Source: an uncultured Rhizobiaceae group bacterium (lineage in GTDB: Bacteria > Pseudomonadota > Alphaproteobacteria > Rhizobiales > Rhizobiaceae). From it: 16,820 nt of DNA. How positions within the stretch are numbered: position 1 is the stretch's first letter; each line of letters starts with the position of its first letter. Both the position numbers and the translations under genes were made by a program. The notes below the pieces were generated by a model. It was not told the origin of the DNA. It saw nothing but the letters and a program-made list of their open reading frames with translations, and searched no databases. Positions 1 to 6,918 of the stretch are shown here, one piece after another. The stretch spans positions 1-16,820 of the forward strand of contig CALLHT010000109.1 in the NCBI GenBank assembly GCA_938009335.1, in the 5' to 3' direction.

Positions 1-1101
1 CTTGAAAGAAACAACCGCTTCAATCGCACCTGCAGCGGTTAGAGTGTGTCCGATCATCGATTTGTTGGACGAAATTGGTGTCTCATGAATCTTGTCACCA
101 AACACTGCGTGAAGAGAATTATACTCCATACGGTCGTTTTCTGGTGTCGATGTGCCATGGGCATTGATGTAATCGACATCGTCTACGCAGATGCCTGCAT
201 CTTCGATCGCTGCTGAAATTGCCGTAATTACGGGCGCACCGTCCGGGCTCGAGCGAGTACGGTGGAAACTATCAGCTTTTTCGCCTACGCCGCGGATTGT
301 ACCGTAGATTTTAGCGCCGCGATTTGTTGCGTGCTCCAGCGTCTCGAGAACAAGGGCTGCTGACCCTTCAGACATCACGAAACCGCTACGATCTTTCGAG
401 AATGGGCGTGATGCCTTCTCAGGTTCATCTTGATTGTTTGTTGTCAGCGCTGAGAGAAGGCCAAAACGGATAAGCCCCTCAGCCGTCACGGAGCCATCTG
501 AGGCAACGCAAAGGGCTGCGTCTGTATCTCCGCGGCGAATGGCTTCAATGCCTTGCTGCAGGGCGGTGGCACCAGATGCGCAAGCCGTTGACAGAGAAAT
601 TGGAAGGCCGCGTGTTTCGTATTTTTCAGCGAGACGGAAAGCAATGGTTCCAAGCTGAATAAGGCTATGCATCTTTTCCTGCTTGTGGTCTTTTGCAGAG
701 GCAAGCATCCGCTCATAGCCGATTTCGCCTTCTTCGGTGCGAGATAAAAGATCAAATCGATGTTGCCACTCAAGCTCCACCGGAGGAGCCGCGAAGAAAA
801 GGGGGCCGGGGAAACCATTCGCGCCAAAGCCCGAATCTTCCAGTGCTTCGCCAGTCGTTGCATCAGCCATTGCGTAAGAAATGCCGGGCGCAGAAATTTC
901 TTCTGGTTCCATAAAATCCACTGTACCCGCAATACGAGTATTCAACCCCTCAGTCGAAAAACGCTTTACCGTGTGAATCCCCGATTTACCTGCGCAGAGG
1001 GCTTTCCAGTTCTCATCTACGCCTCGTCCCAGAGAGGTAACGGCCCCAAGGCCAGTCACCACGACAATTGGACGGCCTTTGTGATCGGTAAACTTCGTCA
1101 T
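1..1101 (-). CDS. fabF1XL: Beta-ketoacyl-ACP synthase of the lipid A VLCFA cluster (FabF1XL type), 3' end missing
   Basis: Condensing enzyme that should extend AcpXL-bound acyl chains by two carbons toward the C28 acid of rhizobial lipid A. The 367 visible codons read without interruption to the left edge; a usual FabF is about 410-425 residues, so roughly 45-60 C-terminal residues lie outside. The active-site triad is intact: Cys174 in STACASG, His315 in INAHGTSTPEND and His352 in NKSMIGHT, with Lys347 just before. The ATG at 1101 is preceded by AGGAG, which overlaps the stop codon of the upstream ketosynthase (gap 9 nt), so the two are probably translationally coupled. FabF1/FabF2 naming follows the Rhizobium cluster order as I remember it and could be swapped. 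The KAS identity is certain; the pathway comes from the neighbouring acpXL. Confidence 0.9.
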   Translation of the reverse strand, partial: MTKFTDHKGRPIVVVTGLGAVTSLGRGVDENWKALCAGKSGIHTVKRFSTEGLNTRIAGTVDFMEPEEISAPGISYAMADATTGEALEDSGFGANGFPGPLFFAAPPVELEWQHRFDLLSRTEEGEIGYERMLASAKDHKQEKMHSLIQLGTIAFRLAEKYETRGLPISLSTACASGATALQQGIEAIRRGDTDAALCVASDGSVTAEGLIRFGLLSALTTNNQDEPEKASRPFSKDRSGFVMSEGSAALVLETLEHATNRGAKIYGTIRGVGEKADSFHRTRSSPDGAPVITAISAAIEDAGICVDDVDYINAHGTSTPENDRMEYNSLHAVFGDKIHETPISSNKSMIGHTLTAAGAIEAVVSFK

Positions 1102-1110
1102 CGCAATCTC

Positions 1111-2298
1111 CTAAGACTTGCTCAGTACGGCGAAACCTTCACCGCAATGGTGGCCAATTGATGTCACCATTATAGAGGAAACGTCACCAGAAACAGGTTT
1201 TTCCTGCTCTTCGAATGGTGCGTAGAAACCGTTGTTTTTTAATGCAAGTGCTGCAAGCGCAACACCTGCCGGGAAGGTTGCCTCCAAAGGCTGGCCGATT
1301 TGTGTCTGGAATGCTCTTACAGGTGTATCTGCACCAAGCTTTGAAGACAGGAAGTCCATCTCAAAAGTGGTTGCTTCGCTAACGCCTGTTGCACCTGAAA
1401 TTACCGCATCCGGCTTTGCATCAAGCTTGTCAAACATCACGTCCAGTCGACTGCTTCCCTTGTCGCCTTCGCGCTTTCCAAGGTCGGAACTTACACTGTT
1501 GAGTTTGGCATATGATTTTGCGCCGCGCGCTTTCGCATGGCTTGCTTCTTCCAAAACTAGAAACGCGCCTACGCTGCCCATACGCATGCCGCCGCCTTTT
1601 GCCTGACGCCCATGAATGCCTTCCGTGCCGCCATCATAGAGATAATGGTTTAAAGCATGAGGGAGCAGAGCATCAGGGCGATCTGCATTGTAAGAGCCGC
1701 CAACAAGCATATGGCTGCTTTGACCGGATGCTATGCGGGATACTGCGTTCTGTATCACCGTCACACCGGCAGTTTCTTCGCCCATATAAGTTCTGGAAGA
1801 GCCAGTTACCTTGTGAACAATTGAGATATTGCCTGCCAACAGGTTAGAAAGCTGAGCCAAGAAGAGTGTGGGCCGCAAATCTGTGCGCAAGCGATCCAGG
1901 ATCAATTGCTCACGATCATTGCTTGCCAATGCATCTTTCAAGATCGCTTCATCCGTTTCGATATCGCGCTCACCGCCGCCTGCAGCAACAACTAGGTCCA
2001 TTGTAGAGACAAGGTCTTCGTTTTCCTTGATGCCTGCATCATCCAAGGCAAGCCCTGCTGCATAAGTACCAAGACGCTGCCAGTTTTCCATCTGACGCTG
2101 ATCTTTACGTGGAATTTGCAGCGCCCAATCCATTTCGGGTAGCGGATGCACACCATATGGCGGTACGGTTTCAGTGTTGATGACCGGGGCAGGGGCTGTG
2201 TCGCCACCCAATACATCCCAGTGATGGTCAGCACCCTCACCATAACATGAGACAAGGCCAATGCCTGTGATGAGAACTTCTTTTTGGTCGGATGACAT
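1111..2298 (-). CDS. fabF2XL: Ketosynthase-fold protein lacking the catalytic residues (FabF2XL type, chain-length-factor-like)
   Basis: A 395-residue thiolase-fold KAS homologue lying between fabZXL and the active ketosynthase gene. Its N-terminus (VLITGIGLVSCYGEG) and the glycine-rich GGGMRMGSVGAFLVLEE segment near residues 235-251 are typical of the family. By my ungapped alignment to the neighbour, the nucleophilic Cys is Glu175 (in GEETAG), the first His is Thr304 (in SGATGV) and the second His is Gln336 (in QIGQP). No alternative Cys sits near the nucleophile elbow. It is therefore unlikely to condense acyl chains itself. By analogy with KS-beta/chain-length factors of type II polyketide synthases, it may heterodimerise with the active partner and help set C28 length. 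That role is inference. The reading frame is open and well conserved, so it does not look like a decaying gene. No strong ribosome site precedes the ATG. Confidence 0.85.
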   Translation of the reverse strand: MSSDQKEVLITGIGLVSCYGEGADHHWDVLGGDTAPAPVINTETVPPYGVHPLPEMDWALQIPRKDQRQMENWQRLGTYAAGLALDDAGIKENEDLVSTMDLVVAAGGGERDIETDEAILKDALASNDREQLILDRLRTDLRPTLFLAQLSNLLAGNISIVHKVTGSSRTYMGEETAGVTVIQNAVSRIASGQSSHMLVGGSYNADRPDALLPHALNHYLYDGGTEGIHGRQAKGGGMRMGSVGAFLVLEEASHAKARGAKSYAKLNSVSSDLGKREGDKGSSRLDVMFDKLDAKPDAVISGATGVSEATTFEMDFLSSKLGADTPVRAFQTQIGQPLEATFPAGVALAALALKNNGFYAPFEEQEKPVSGDVSSIMVTSIGHHCGEGFAVLSKS

Positions 2299-2339
2299 GC
2301 GGAGAGAATCCAGACGCGTTAGCTATTGTTGGTTAGAAA

Positions 2340-2795
2340 TTAGTCATTCCGTTTCATCTCTGCAACCTGTCCCTTGATGGTTTCTTGCAGGTCAGGAGAG
2401 GGAAACGGCATAATGGTGAAGGTGAGTTGCGCATTGGCAACGCGTTTGCCGCCAGAACGGATTTCTGCCTTCGTGACAGCAAAGCCAGAGCCTTCGTGTT
2501 CTAGTGTTGCTTTGATCTCGAGTTCGGTCTTCGGTCCCACAAAGTCGCGTAGCTTGCCTTCTTTAACACCAGCGAGCAGCGGAATTTTTGTGAAATCGAT
2601 CGTGTGCATAATCAAAATGCCTGATGCTTGCGCCATGGTTTCGATCATCAAAACTCCTGGAACCAGCGGGTGACCGGGGAAATGCCCTTCAAAAACCGGA
2701 CTTGCGTCAGGAACGACAGAGGTTGCGTTCAGAACTTTGGCCTCTAGATCGACGCTCGGAATTTTGTCGATCATCTGGAAATATTCAAGTTGCAT
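2340..2795 (-). CDS. fabZXL: 3-hydroxyacyl-ACP dehydratase, FabZ family, VLCFA type
   Basis: Hot-dog fold dehydratase that removes water from 3-hydroxyacyl-ACP in each elongation cycle, here probably on AcpXL-bound chains. The FabZ signature FEGHFPGHPLVPGVLMIETM is clear, with the catalytic His at residue 38 and Glu at residue 52 counted from the chosen start. I chose the ATG at 2795 (MQLEYFQMID) over an in-frame GTG at 2801, because GGGGTGA lies at good distance before the ATG and homologues begin at about this point. The product is 151 residues, a normal FabZ length. It lies downstream of acpXL, separated by a terminator-like hairpin, and 41 nt upstream of the first ketosynthase gene. Confidence 0.92.
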   Translation of the reverse strand: MQLEYFQMIDKIPSVDLEAKVLNATSVVPDASPVFEGHFPGHPLVPGVLMIETMAQASGILIMHTIDFTKIPLLAGVKEGKLRDFVGPKTELEIKATLEHEGSGFAVTKAEIRSGGKRVANAQLTFTIMPFPSPDLQETIKGQVAEMKRND

Positions 2796-2827
2796 GCTCA
2801 CCCCGTTCGTTCTTATTCCACATACGC

Positions 2828-2849
2828 AAAAACCCCCGAAGACGGGGGT
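2828..2849 (-). terminator. Intrinsic terminator or attenuator between acpXL and fabZXL
   Basis: On the minus strand a 7-bp perfect stem (ACCCCCG/CGGGGGT) with a four-base TCTT loop is followed directly by five T. It begins about 28 nt after the acpXL stop. Because the cluster continues beyond it, partial read-through would give more acpXL message than fabZXL or ketosynthase message, which suits a carrier protein needed in excess. The structure is clear; the attenuation role is inferred. Confidence 0.8.
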
Positions 2850-2876
2850 CCTTAATCTTCTAGTCTTTTAAGACAA

Positions 2877-3152
2877 TTAGGCTTTGGCTGCAACCAGCTC
2901 GTCAATCTTGCCACAGAGGTTTTTCATCACGAAATACTCTTCTGTAGAAGCTTTGCCGTCGTTGACTTCCTGTGTCCAGCTTTCGAGCGGAATTTTAATG
3001 CCGAACTCTTTGTCGATTGCGAAAACGATATCCAGAAAATCAAGGCTATCGATGCCAAGATCGTCAATTGTGTGGCTTTCAGGAGTGATTTCCTCGCGTG
3101 GGATTTCACTGGTTTCGGAAATGATATCCGCTACTTTATCGAACGTTGACAC
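2877..3152 (-). CDS. acpXL: Acyl carrier protein AcpXL for very-long-chain fatty acids of lipid A
   Basis: Small acidic carrier protein that holds the growing chain as a 4'-phosphopantetheine thioester; the finished 27-hydroxy-C28 chain is transferred to lipid A by LpxXL. The sequence closely matches Rhizobium AcpXL as I recall it: STFDKVADII near the N-terminus, then GIDSLDFLDIVFAIDKEFGI with the phosphopantetheine Ser at residue 36, and WTQEVNDGK and KIDELVAA toward the end. The open frame extends to 3248, but I chose the GTG at 3152. It has AAGGG upstream, begins where homologues begin and gives 91 residues, the family's usual size (about 92). The longer N-terminus would be a non-conserved basic extension. 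It is the first gene of the VLCFA block. Confidence 0.94.
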   Translation of the reverse strand: MSTFDKVADIISETSEIPREEITPESHTIDDLGIDSLDFLDIVFAIDKEFGIKIPLESWTQEVNDGKASTEEYFVMKNLCGKIDELVAAKA

Positions 3153-3225
3153 GACGTTGCCCTTTTCTTTTTGTTTTCCAGCGTTTTGCCGATGGGAGTT
3201 CGGTAGAGCGACGCTGAAAAGAGAA

Positions 3226-3255
3226 CACATATGCTCAAGGGAGCACATAAACCAA
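3226..3255 (-). promoter_or_regulatory. Candidate acpXL promoter with an inverted repeat in the spacer
   Basis: On the minus strand TTGGTT and TATGTG are separated by 18 nt, about 75 nt upstream of the GTG start. The spacer holds the inverted repeat TGCTC-N4-GAGCA (3232-3245). The match to sigma-70 consensus is modest. The site is offered because no terminator-free upstream gene obviously drives this block and the repeat sits where a regulator could act. Confidence 0.3.
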
Positions 3256-3303
3256 ATTCATTCGCGCTTTTAGTTGGAGTCGCGCAAATTGTCCATAGAA
3301 GAT

Positions 3304-3768
3304 TTATCCTCTACCCCGATAGGTTGGCACACCTTGGTCTGGCAGCCATACATCTGCCAAAGGTGGGCCTGATTGCCAGAAAACATCAATCGGAATTCCG
3401 CCGCGCGGGTACCAATATCCGCCAATGCGTAGCCAACGTGGTGCCAGGAAATCAACAAGTCTACGCCCGATACCGACCGTGCAATCTTCATGAAACGCGC
3501 CATGGTTGCGAAACGATCCTAAAAACAACTTCAGTGACTTCGATTCAACCATCCATTGGTCTGGTACGTAGTCGATGACCAAATGCGCAAAATCGGGCTG
3601 TCCGGTCATGGGGCAAAGTGATGTAAATTCAGGCGCGGTAAAGCGAACCAGAAAATTTGTGTCACTTTGCGAATTCGGAACCCGTTCCAGTTCGGCTTCT
3701 TCAGGCGAATTGGGAAGTTTGGTCTCGCTACCCAATTGGGTGAGACCTGTTGTATCTGTATGTGTCAT
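3304..3768 (-). CDS. queF: NADPH-dependent 7-cyano-7-deazaguanine (preQ0) reductase, short single-domain QueF
   Basis: Reduces the nitrile of preQ0 to the aminomethyl group of preQ1, using two NADPH, for queuosine in tRNA; cytosolic. The 154-residue length fits the short (unimodular) QueF class. Visible motifs are FTSLCPMTGQPDFAH with the nucleophilic Cys52 and Asp59, the QueF signature ESKSLK at residues 75-80, and NHGAFHE at 88-94 with the substrate-binding Glu. It starts 4 nt after the stop of the zinc dehydrogenase gene, with no strong ribosome site of its own, so it is likely cotranscribed and perhaps coupled with the catabolic operon although functionally unrelated. No terminator is obvious after its stop. 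Confidence 0.95.
   Translation of the reverse strand: MTHTDTTGLTQLGSETKLPNSPEEAELERVPNSQSDTNFLVRFTAPEFTSLCPMTGQPDFAHLVIDYVPDQWMVESKSLKLFLGSFRNHGAFHEDCTVGIGRRLVDFLAPRWLRIGGYWYPRGGIPIDVFWQSGPPLADVWLPDQGVPTYRGRG
3721..3747 (-). repeat. Inverted repeat inside the 5' end of queF
   Basis: Arms GGTCTC...ACCCAA and TTGGGT...GAGACC form a 12-bp stem interrupted by a three-base bulge (gct on the plus strand). As written it has almost no loop, so in mRNA the central AATT bases would open. It encodes residues GLTQLGSET of QueF, 21-47 nt after the start codon. It could fold in mRNA near the start or be a chance palindrome. Confidence 0.5.
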
Positions 3769-3772
3769 CTAT

Positions 3773-4750
3773 TTAGATTTCCAGAATGATTTTTGGCACT
3801 GCCTTACCATTGTGGATATCGTCGAATCCACTGCCGCCTTCGCTTAGCGGACGAATTTCTGACCATCCTTTTCGGGAAATATGACCGTTAGCCAATAAAT
3901 CAAGCGCTTCCTGAAAGTCAGCGTTCGTATAGCAGTAGGTGCCAATAAACGCGATTTCCTGCAGCGTAATACGGCGCGTATCGATGCCCTCGGCATTGTC
4001 CTGAAGGCCAACGTGGATGATGGTGCCTCCCGGTTTCACGATTTCGCAGGATGCTTTGCGCGTAATGCCTGCACCGACACAATCAAGAACAAGGTCAACC
4101 TGTTCGGTCGGATTGCCATCTATCGGATTATAGGGCGTTGCGGCGGTCACTTCTGCCAGCATTTTACGACGAAGTTCATTGGTTTCAGCGATTTGGACGT
4201 TTTTGATTCCATAATGATTCAACACGAGCGCAGTGAGCAATCCAATGGCGCCGCCACCCAGAACAATTGCAGAAACACCCTCTGTACCGCTTCTGGCAAG
4301 CCCGAGTTTTGCTGCATGTACGCATACTGCCAGGGGTTCTGCGAGGGCGGCTTCATCAAATGAAAGATGATCTGGTATTGCAAATAGATTGCTTTCACGA
4401 ATGGCAACCGCTTCGGCAAAAGCACCGGGAACCCGCATGCCGATTAATTCACGCGAAGGACATAGATGTTCGCTGCCTGAGGTGCAAAATTCACATGTGC
4501 CGCAGGTCATGAGCGGGTTAAGCGCGACCCGTTTTCCGGCAAACTTACCCGAGCGAGCGATGCCAACGGCTTCATGGCCCAGAATAAGGGGAGGGATGCG
4601 ACGTTCGTCATGGCCGTGCCAGGCATGCATGTCAGAGCCGCATATTCCGCAATGGGAAAGATCAACTACCACTTCGCCTTCGCCGGAAACGGCATCCGCT
4701 TCTTCGCGGAATTCGGTTTTCATCGTGTCTGTGTAAACAAGTGCCTTCAT
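3773..4750 (-). CDS. Zinc-dependent medium-chain alcohol dehydrogenase, probable diol 2-dehydrogenase (HpsO/HpsP-like role)
   Basis: A 325-residue MDR protein that probably oxidises a secondary alcohol to a ketone with NAD+. Catalytic zinc ligands are Cys34 (CGICGSD), His59-Glu60 (GHE) and Glu138 (AEPL). Structural zinc ligands are Cys83, Cys86, Cys89 and Cys97. The Rossmann motif GGGAIG spans residues 165-170, and Glu189 at the end of the next strand favours NAD+ over NADP+. Its start overlaps the SDR stop as ATGA, making it the third of three coupled dehydrogenase genes. In DHPS degraders HpsN is accompanied by two 2-dehydrogenases, HpsO and HpsP, that interconvert DHPS enantiomers; this gene fits one of them, and I do not assign which. 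An alternative is a sorbitol or threonine-dehydrogenase-like polyol enzyme for another substrate. Confidence 0.85.
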   Translation of the reverse strand: MKALVYTDTMKTEFREEADAVSGEGEVVVDLSHCGICGSDMHAWHGHDERRIPPLILGHEAVGIARSGKFAGKRVALNPLMTCGTCEFCTSGSEHLCPSRELIGMRVPGAFAEAVAIRESNLFAIPDHLSFDEAALAEPLAVCVHAAKLGLARSGTEGVSAIVLGGGAIGLLTALVLNHYGIKNVQIAETNELRRKMLAEVTAATPYNPIDGNPTEQVDLVLDCVGAGITRKASCEIVKPGGTIIHVGLQDNAEGIDTRRITLQEIAFIGTYCYTNADFQEALDLLANGHISRKGWSEIRPLSEGGSGFDDIHNGKAVPKIILEI

Positions 4751-5496
4751 TTCGCAGTATATCCCCCATCTACTGGCAACACTTGCCCTGTCACATAACC
4801 TGAAGCGTCAGAAGCCAAAAATACTGCAGGACCAACCAAATCAGCAAGTTCGCCGTTTCTACCCATACATGTCATGGAAGCATGATGATTGGTCAATTCT
4901 TCGTCTTCGAACACAGCGGCGGTAAGTTCTGTGGGGAAGAAACCCGGAGCAATGGCGTTGGCGGTTATACCGTCTTTCGACCAAGCTTCTGCCATGGCAC
5001 GTGTGAGTTGCGTCACCCCACCTTTAGAAGCGCCATAGGCAATGCCATTTGTGAATGCGCGTTGGGATTGAAGTGACGCGATGTTGATAATGCGGCCCCA
5101 GTTCTTTTTCTTCATATGAGGCACGAAGGTTTGCGCCAGAAAAAATGGAACAGACAGGTTGATATGTATGGTTTTGTCCCAGACTTCCGGGCTCACGTCA
5201 TCTGCATGTTTGCGCGGATTTAACCCTGCTGCATTGACAATAATGTCTGGAAACGTGCCATGGCTCTCACACGCATCTTTAATGGTTGTGAGCGGGCCAT
5301 CGCCCATAAGATCAACCGAGATTGGAAGGCCATTGCGACCTTCCAGTGTTTCTATGAGCTTGTCTTCGCGCCGCCCGATAACAATCAGATAAGCGCCAGC
5401 ATCGGACAATGCATGGGCAATTGCTTGACCTATTCCTGTGCCGCCGCCTGTTACAAGCGCAGTTTTTCCAGTTAGATCAAACAATTCTGCACTCAT
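4747..5496 (-). CDS. Short-chain dehydrogenase/reductase, probable diol 2-dehydrogenase (HpsO/HpsP-like role)
   Basis: Classical 249-residue SDR. The cofactor motif TGGGTGIG spans residues 16-23, the NAAG strand residues 88-91 and the catalytic set is Asn113, Ser141, Tyr154 and Lys158 (YGASK). The C-terminal TGQVLPVDGG is typical of gluconate 5-dehydrogenase/FabG-like members. Arg42-Arg43 after the second strand could favour NADP(H), which is worth noting because catabolic oxidation would usually use NAD+. Both ends are coupled: its ATG overlaps the hpsN stop (ATGA at 5493-5496) and its stop overlaps the next start (4747-4750). Context suggests it interconverts enantiomers or the keto form of the diol handled by HpsN. 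The SDR identity is certain; the substrate is inferred. Confidence 0.87.
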   Translation of the reverse strand: MSAELFDLTGKTALVTGGGTGIGQAIAHALSDAGAYLIVIGRREDKLIETLEGRNGLPISVDLMGDGPLTTIKDACESHGTFPDIIVNAAGLNPRKHADDVSPEVWDKTIHINLSVPFFLAQTFVPHMKKKNWGRIINIASLQSQRAFTNGIAYGASKGGVTQLTRAMAEAWSKDGITANAIAPGFFPTELTAAVFEDEELTNHHASMTCMGRNGELADLVGPAVFLASDASGYVTGQVLPVDGGYTAK

Positions 5497-6800
5497 CCAT
5501 CAATACCCAAATCGAAGTTTTCGCCTTCAAAGTATTTGCGAAGACGGGCGTCACCTGCACGTGCATGGCCTTCCATGCCCTCAAGGCGTGAAATGCGCGC
5601 TGCAGCCTGACCCACTTCGCGGTTTGCTTCACGGGTCATGCGTTGTGTGGTCACAACCTTCATGAATTTATGAACTGAAAGACCACCTGTATAGTGCGCA
5701 GCACCTTTGGTCGGCAGAATGTGGTTTGTTCCGGAGCACTTGTCGCCATAGGTGACAGTAGTTTCTTCGCCAATGAAGAGCGAACCATAACATTTTAGAT
5801 TGTCTGTAAACCATTGATCTTGGGCTGTATGAATTTCGAGGTGCTCAGAGGCATATTCGTCTGACACTTCACAGAGTTCTTCACGTGTATCGCACAAGAT
5901 GATTTCGCCGTAATCGCGCCATGCTGCAGTTGCCGCCTCACGTGCCGTATCGGGAAGGGCGTTAATCAGGCCTTCCATTTTACCGGACACTGCGTCGGCC
6001 AGTTCTTTAGAGTCGGTAAAGAGCCAAGCAGGTGAATCGAACCCATGTTCTGCTTGAGAAACAAGATCTTCTGCAACGATTTGCGGATCCGCTGTTTCAT
6101 CCGCAATGATGCCGATTTCTGTAGGACCAGCAAACATGTCGATGCCTACACGGCCATAAAGCATGCGCTTAGCTTCCGCGACAAACCGGTTGCCCGGACC
6201 TGCAAGGAAGTTTGCTTTTTTACCTGTAAAGAGGCCGAATGTCATGGCCGCGATACCTTGAACGCCGCCCAATGCGAGAATGTGATCCGCACCACAGAGG
6301 TTCATTGTGTAGAGGATTGCCGGATTAACGCCTTCACCCGGTTTTGGCGCAGAACACGCGACCACGTTTTCAACGCCAGCAACTTTTGCCGTACCTACAG
6401 ACATGATGGCGGAAGCCACGTGCGCATATCGCCCGCCAGGAACATAACAACCAGCCGTCACCATCGGGATCAGTTTCTGACCAGCCCATAGACCCGGCGA
6501 TAGTTCCGTTTCAAACTCTTCGATAGATGCAAGCTGCGCCTGTGCGAATTTGCGAACGCGGTCATAGGCGAACTGAATGTCATCTTTCAGCTTCTGATTG
6601 ACCTTCTTGCCTGCTTCTTCGATTTCCTCAGGCGTTACGACGATATTACCAGTGAAGTTATCGAGTTTCTCACCATAGGCTTTTGCTACCTCTTCACCGC
6701 CAGCCTCGATCTCGGCGAGCATATTTGAAACAATCTTGCGGGTTTCGTCTTCGCCGGTTGCAGGAGTTTTCTCAGCCTTCTTCAGGTAGGTAATCGCCAT
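5493..6800 (-). CDS. hpsN: HpsN-like sulfopropanediol 3-dehydrogenase (histidinol dehydrogenase fold)
   Basis: A 435-residue member of the HisD family, probably carrying out the two-step NAD+-dependent oxidation of (R)-2,3-dihydroxypropane-1-sulfonate to (R)-sulfolactate. Zinc ligands and catalytic residues align with E. coli HisD: Gln249 and His252 (SQAEHG), Glu319-His320 (SEHLE), Asp353 (YGDK) and His412 (MEGHA). The segments AAMTFGLF, GSLFIGEETTVTYGDK, TNHILPT and YTGGLSVHKFMK resemble the HpsN branch as I recall it rather than the biosynthetic HisD. No other histidine genes are near. It leads a three-gene dehydrogenase unit and follows a TRAP transporter, the layout of hps clusters in marine alphaproteobacteria. 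The ribosome site before the ATG is weak (GTGAG). Another diol substrate cannot be ruled out. Confidence 0.8.
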   Translation of the reverse strand: MAITYLKKAEKTPATGEDETRKIVSNMLAEIEAGGEEVAKAYGEKLDNFTGNIVVTPEEIEEAGKKVNQKLKDDIQFAYDRVRKFAQAQLASIEEFETELSPGLWAGQKLIPMVTAGCYVPGGRYAHVASAIMSVGTAKVAGVENVVACSAPKPGEGVNPAILYTMNLCGADHILALGGVQGIAAMTFGLFTGKKANFLAGPGNRFVAEAKRMLYGRVGIDMFAGPTEIGIIADETADPQIVAEDLVSQAEHGFDSPAWLFTDSKELADAVSGKMEGLINALPDTAREAATAAWRDYGEIILCDTREELCEVSDEYASEHLEIHTAQDQWFTDNLKCYGSLFIGEETTVTYGDKCSGTNHILPTKGAAHYTGGLSVHKFMKVVTTQRMTREANREVGQAAARISRLEGMEGHARAGDARLRKYFEGENFDLGIDG

Positions 6801-6827
6801 GGTACATACTCACTTATTGAAATGAAA

Positions 6828-6871
6828 TCTCCCTTGGAGCTACGCCTTTTACAGCGCAACGACAAGGGAGA
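6828..6871 (-). repeat. Intercistronic stem-loop upstream of hpsN
   Basis: Perfect 9-base arms TCTCCCTTG and CAAGGGAGA flank a 26-nt loop that can itself pair (TTGCGC with GCGTAG on the minus strand, including G-U pairs). It lies 28 nt before the hpsN start, after the TRAP permease gene. Only a weak T-rich stretch follows, so it is a poor terminator. An mRNA-stabilising, processing or attenuating element is more likely. Confidence 0.55.
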
Positions 6872-6876
6872 AAATC

Positions 6877-6909
6877 TTTAGTCAGTGTTTAGTCGGCCTT
6901 TAGCGGTCG
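6877..6909. repeat. Three direct repeats at 11-bp period upstream of hpsN
   Basis: Plus-strand units TTTAGTCAGTG, TTTAGTCGGCC and TTTAGCGGTCG start at 6877, 6888 and 6899. The first seven bases are identical in two copies and the first five in all three. The 11-bp period puts each copy on nearly the same face of the helix, as in a regulator-binding array. They lie just after the permease stop codon and before the stem-loop. Confidence 0.45.
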
Positions 6910-6918
6910 ACCTAAACT

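Noticed and set aside
486..932. Minus-strand open frame of 148 codons near the left edge
   Set aside because: It is in another frame of the FabF1XL coding sequence, which is continuous from 1101 to the edge with intact KAS motifs.
1111..2298. Pseudogene of a ketosynthase
   Set aside because: The frame is intact at full length and all three active-site changes are clean substitutions in otherwise conserved surroundings, pointing to a specialised non-catalytic protein.
3153..3248. N-terminal extension of AcpXL from an upstream ATG at 3248
   Set aside because: The extra 32 residues are unlike any carrier protein, and the GTG at 3152 has a ribosome site and matches family length.
6045..6491. 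Plus-strand open frame of 148 codons opposite hpsN
   Set aside because: Shadow of the HisD-fold gene, with no start signal or domain.
5493..6800. Biosynthetic histidinol dehydrogenase (hisD)
   Set aside because: No other histidine genes are nearby, the gene sits with TRAP, SDR and MDR genes, and the sequence resembles the HpsN branch. The zinc site alone does not separate the two, so some doubt remains.
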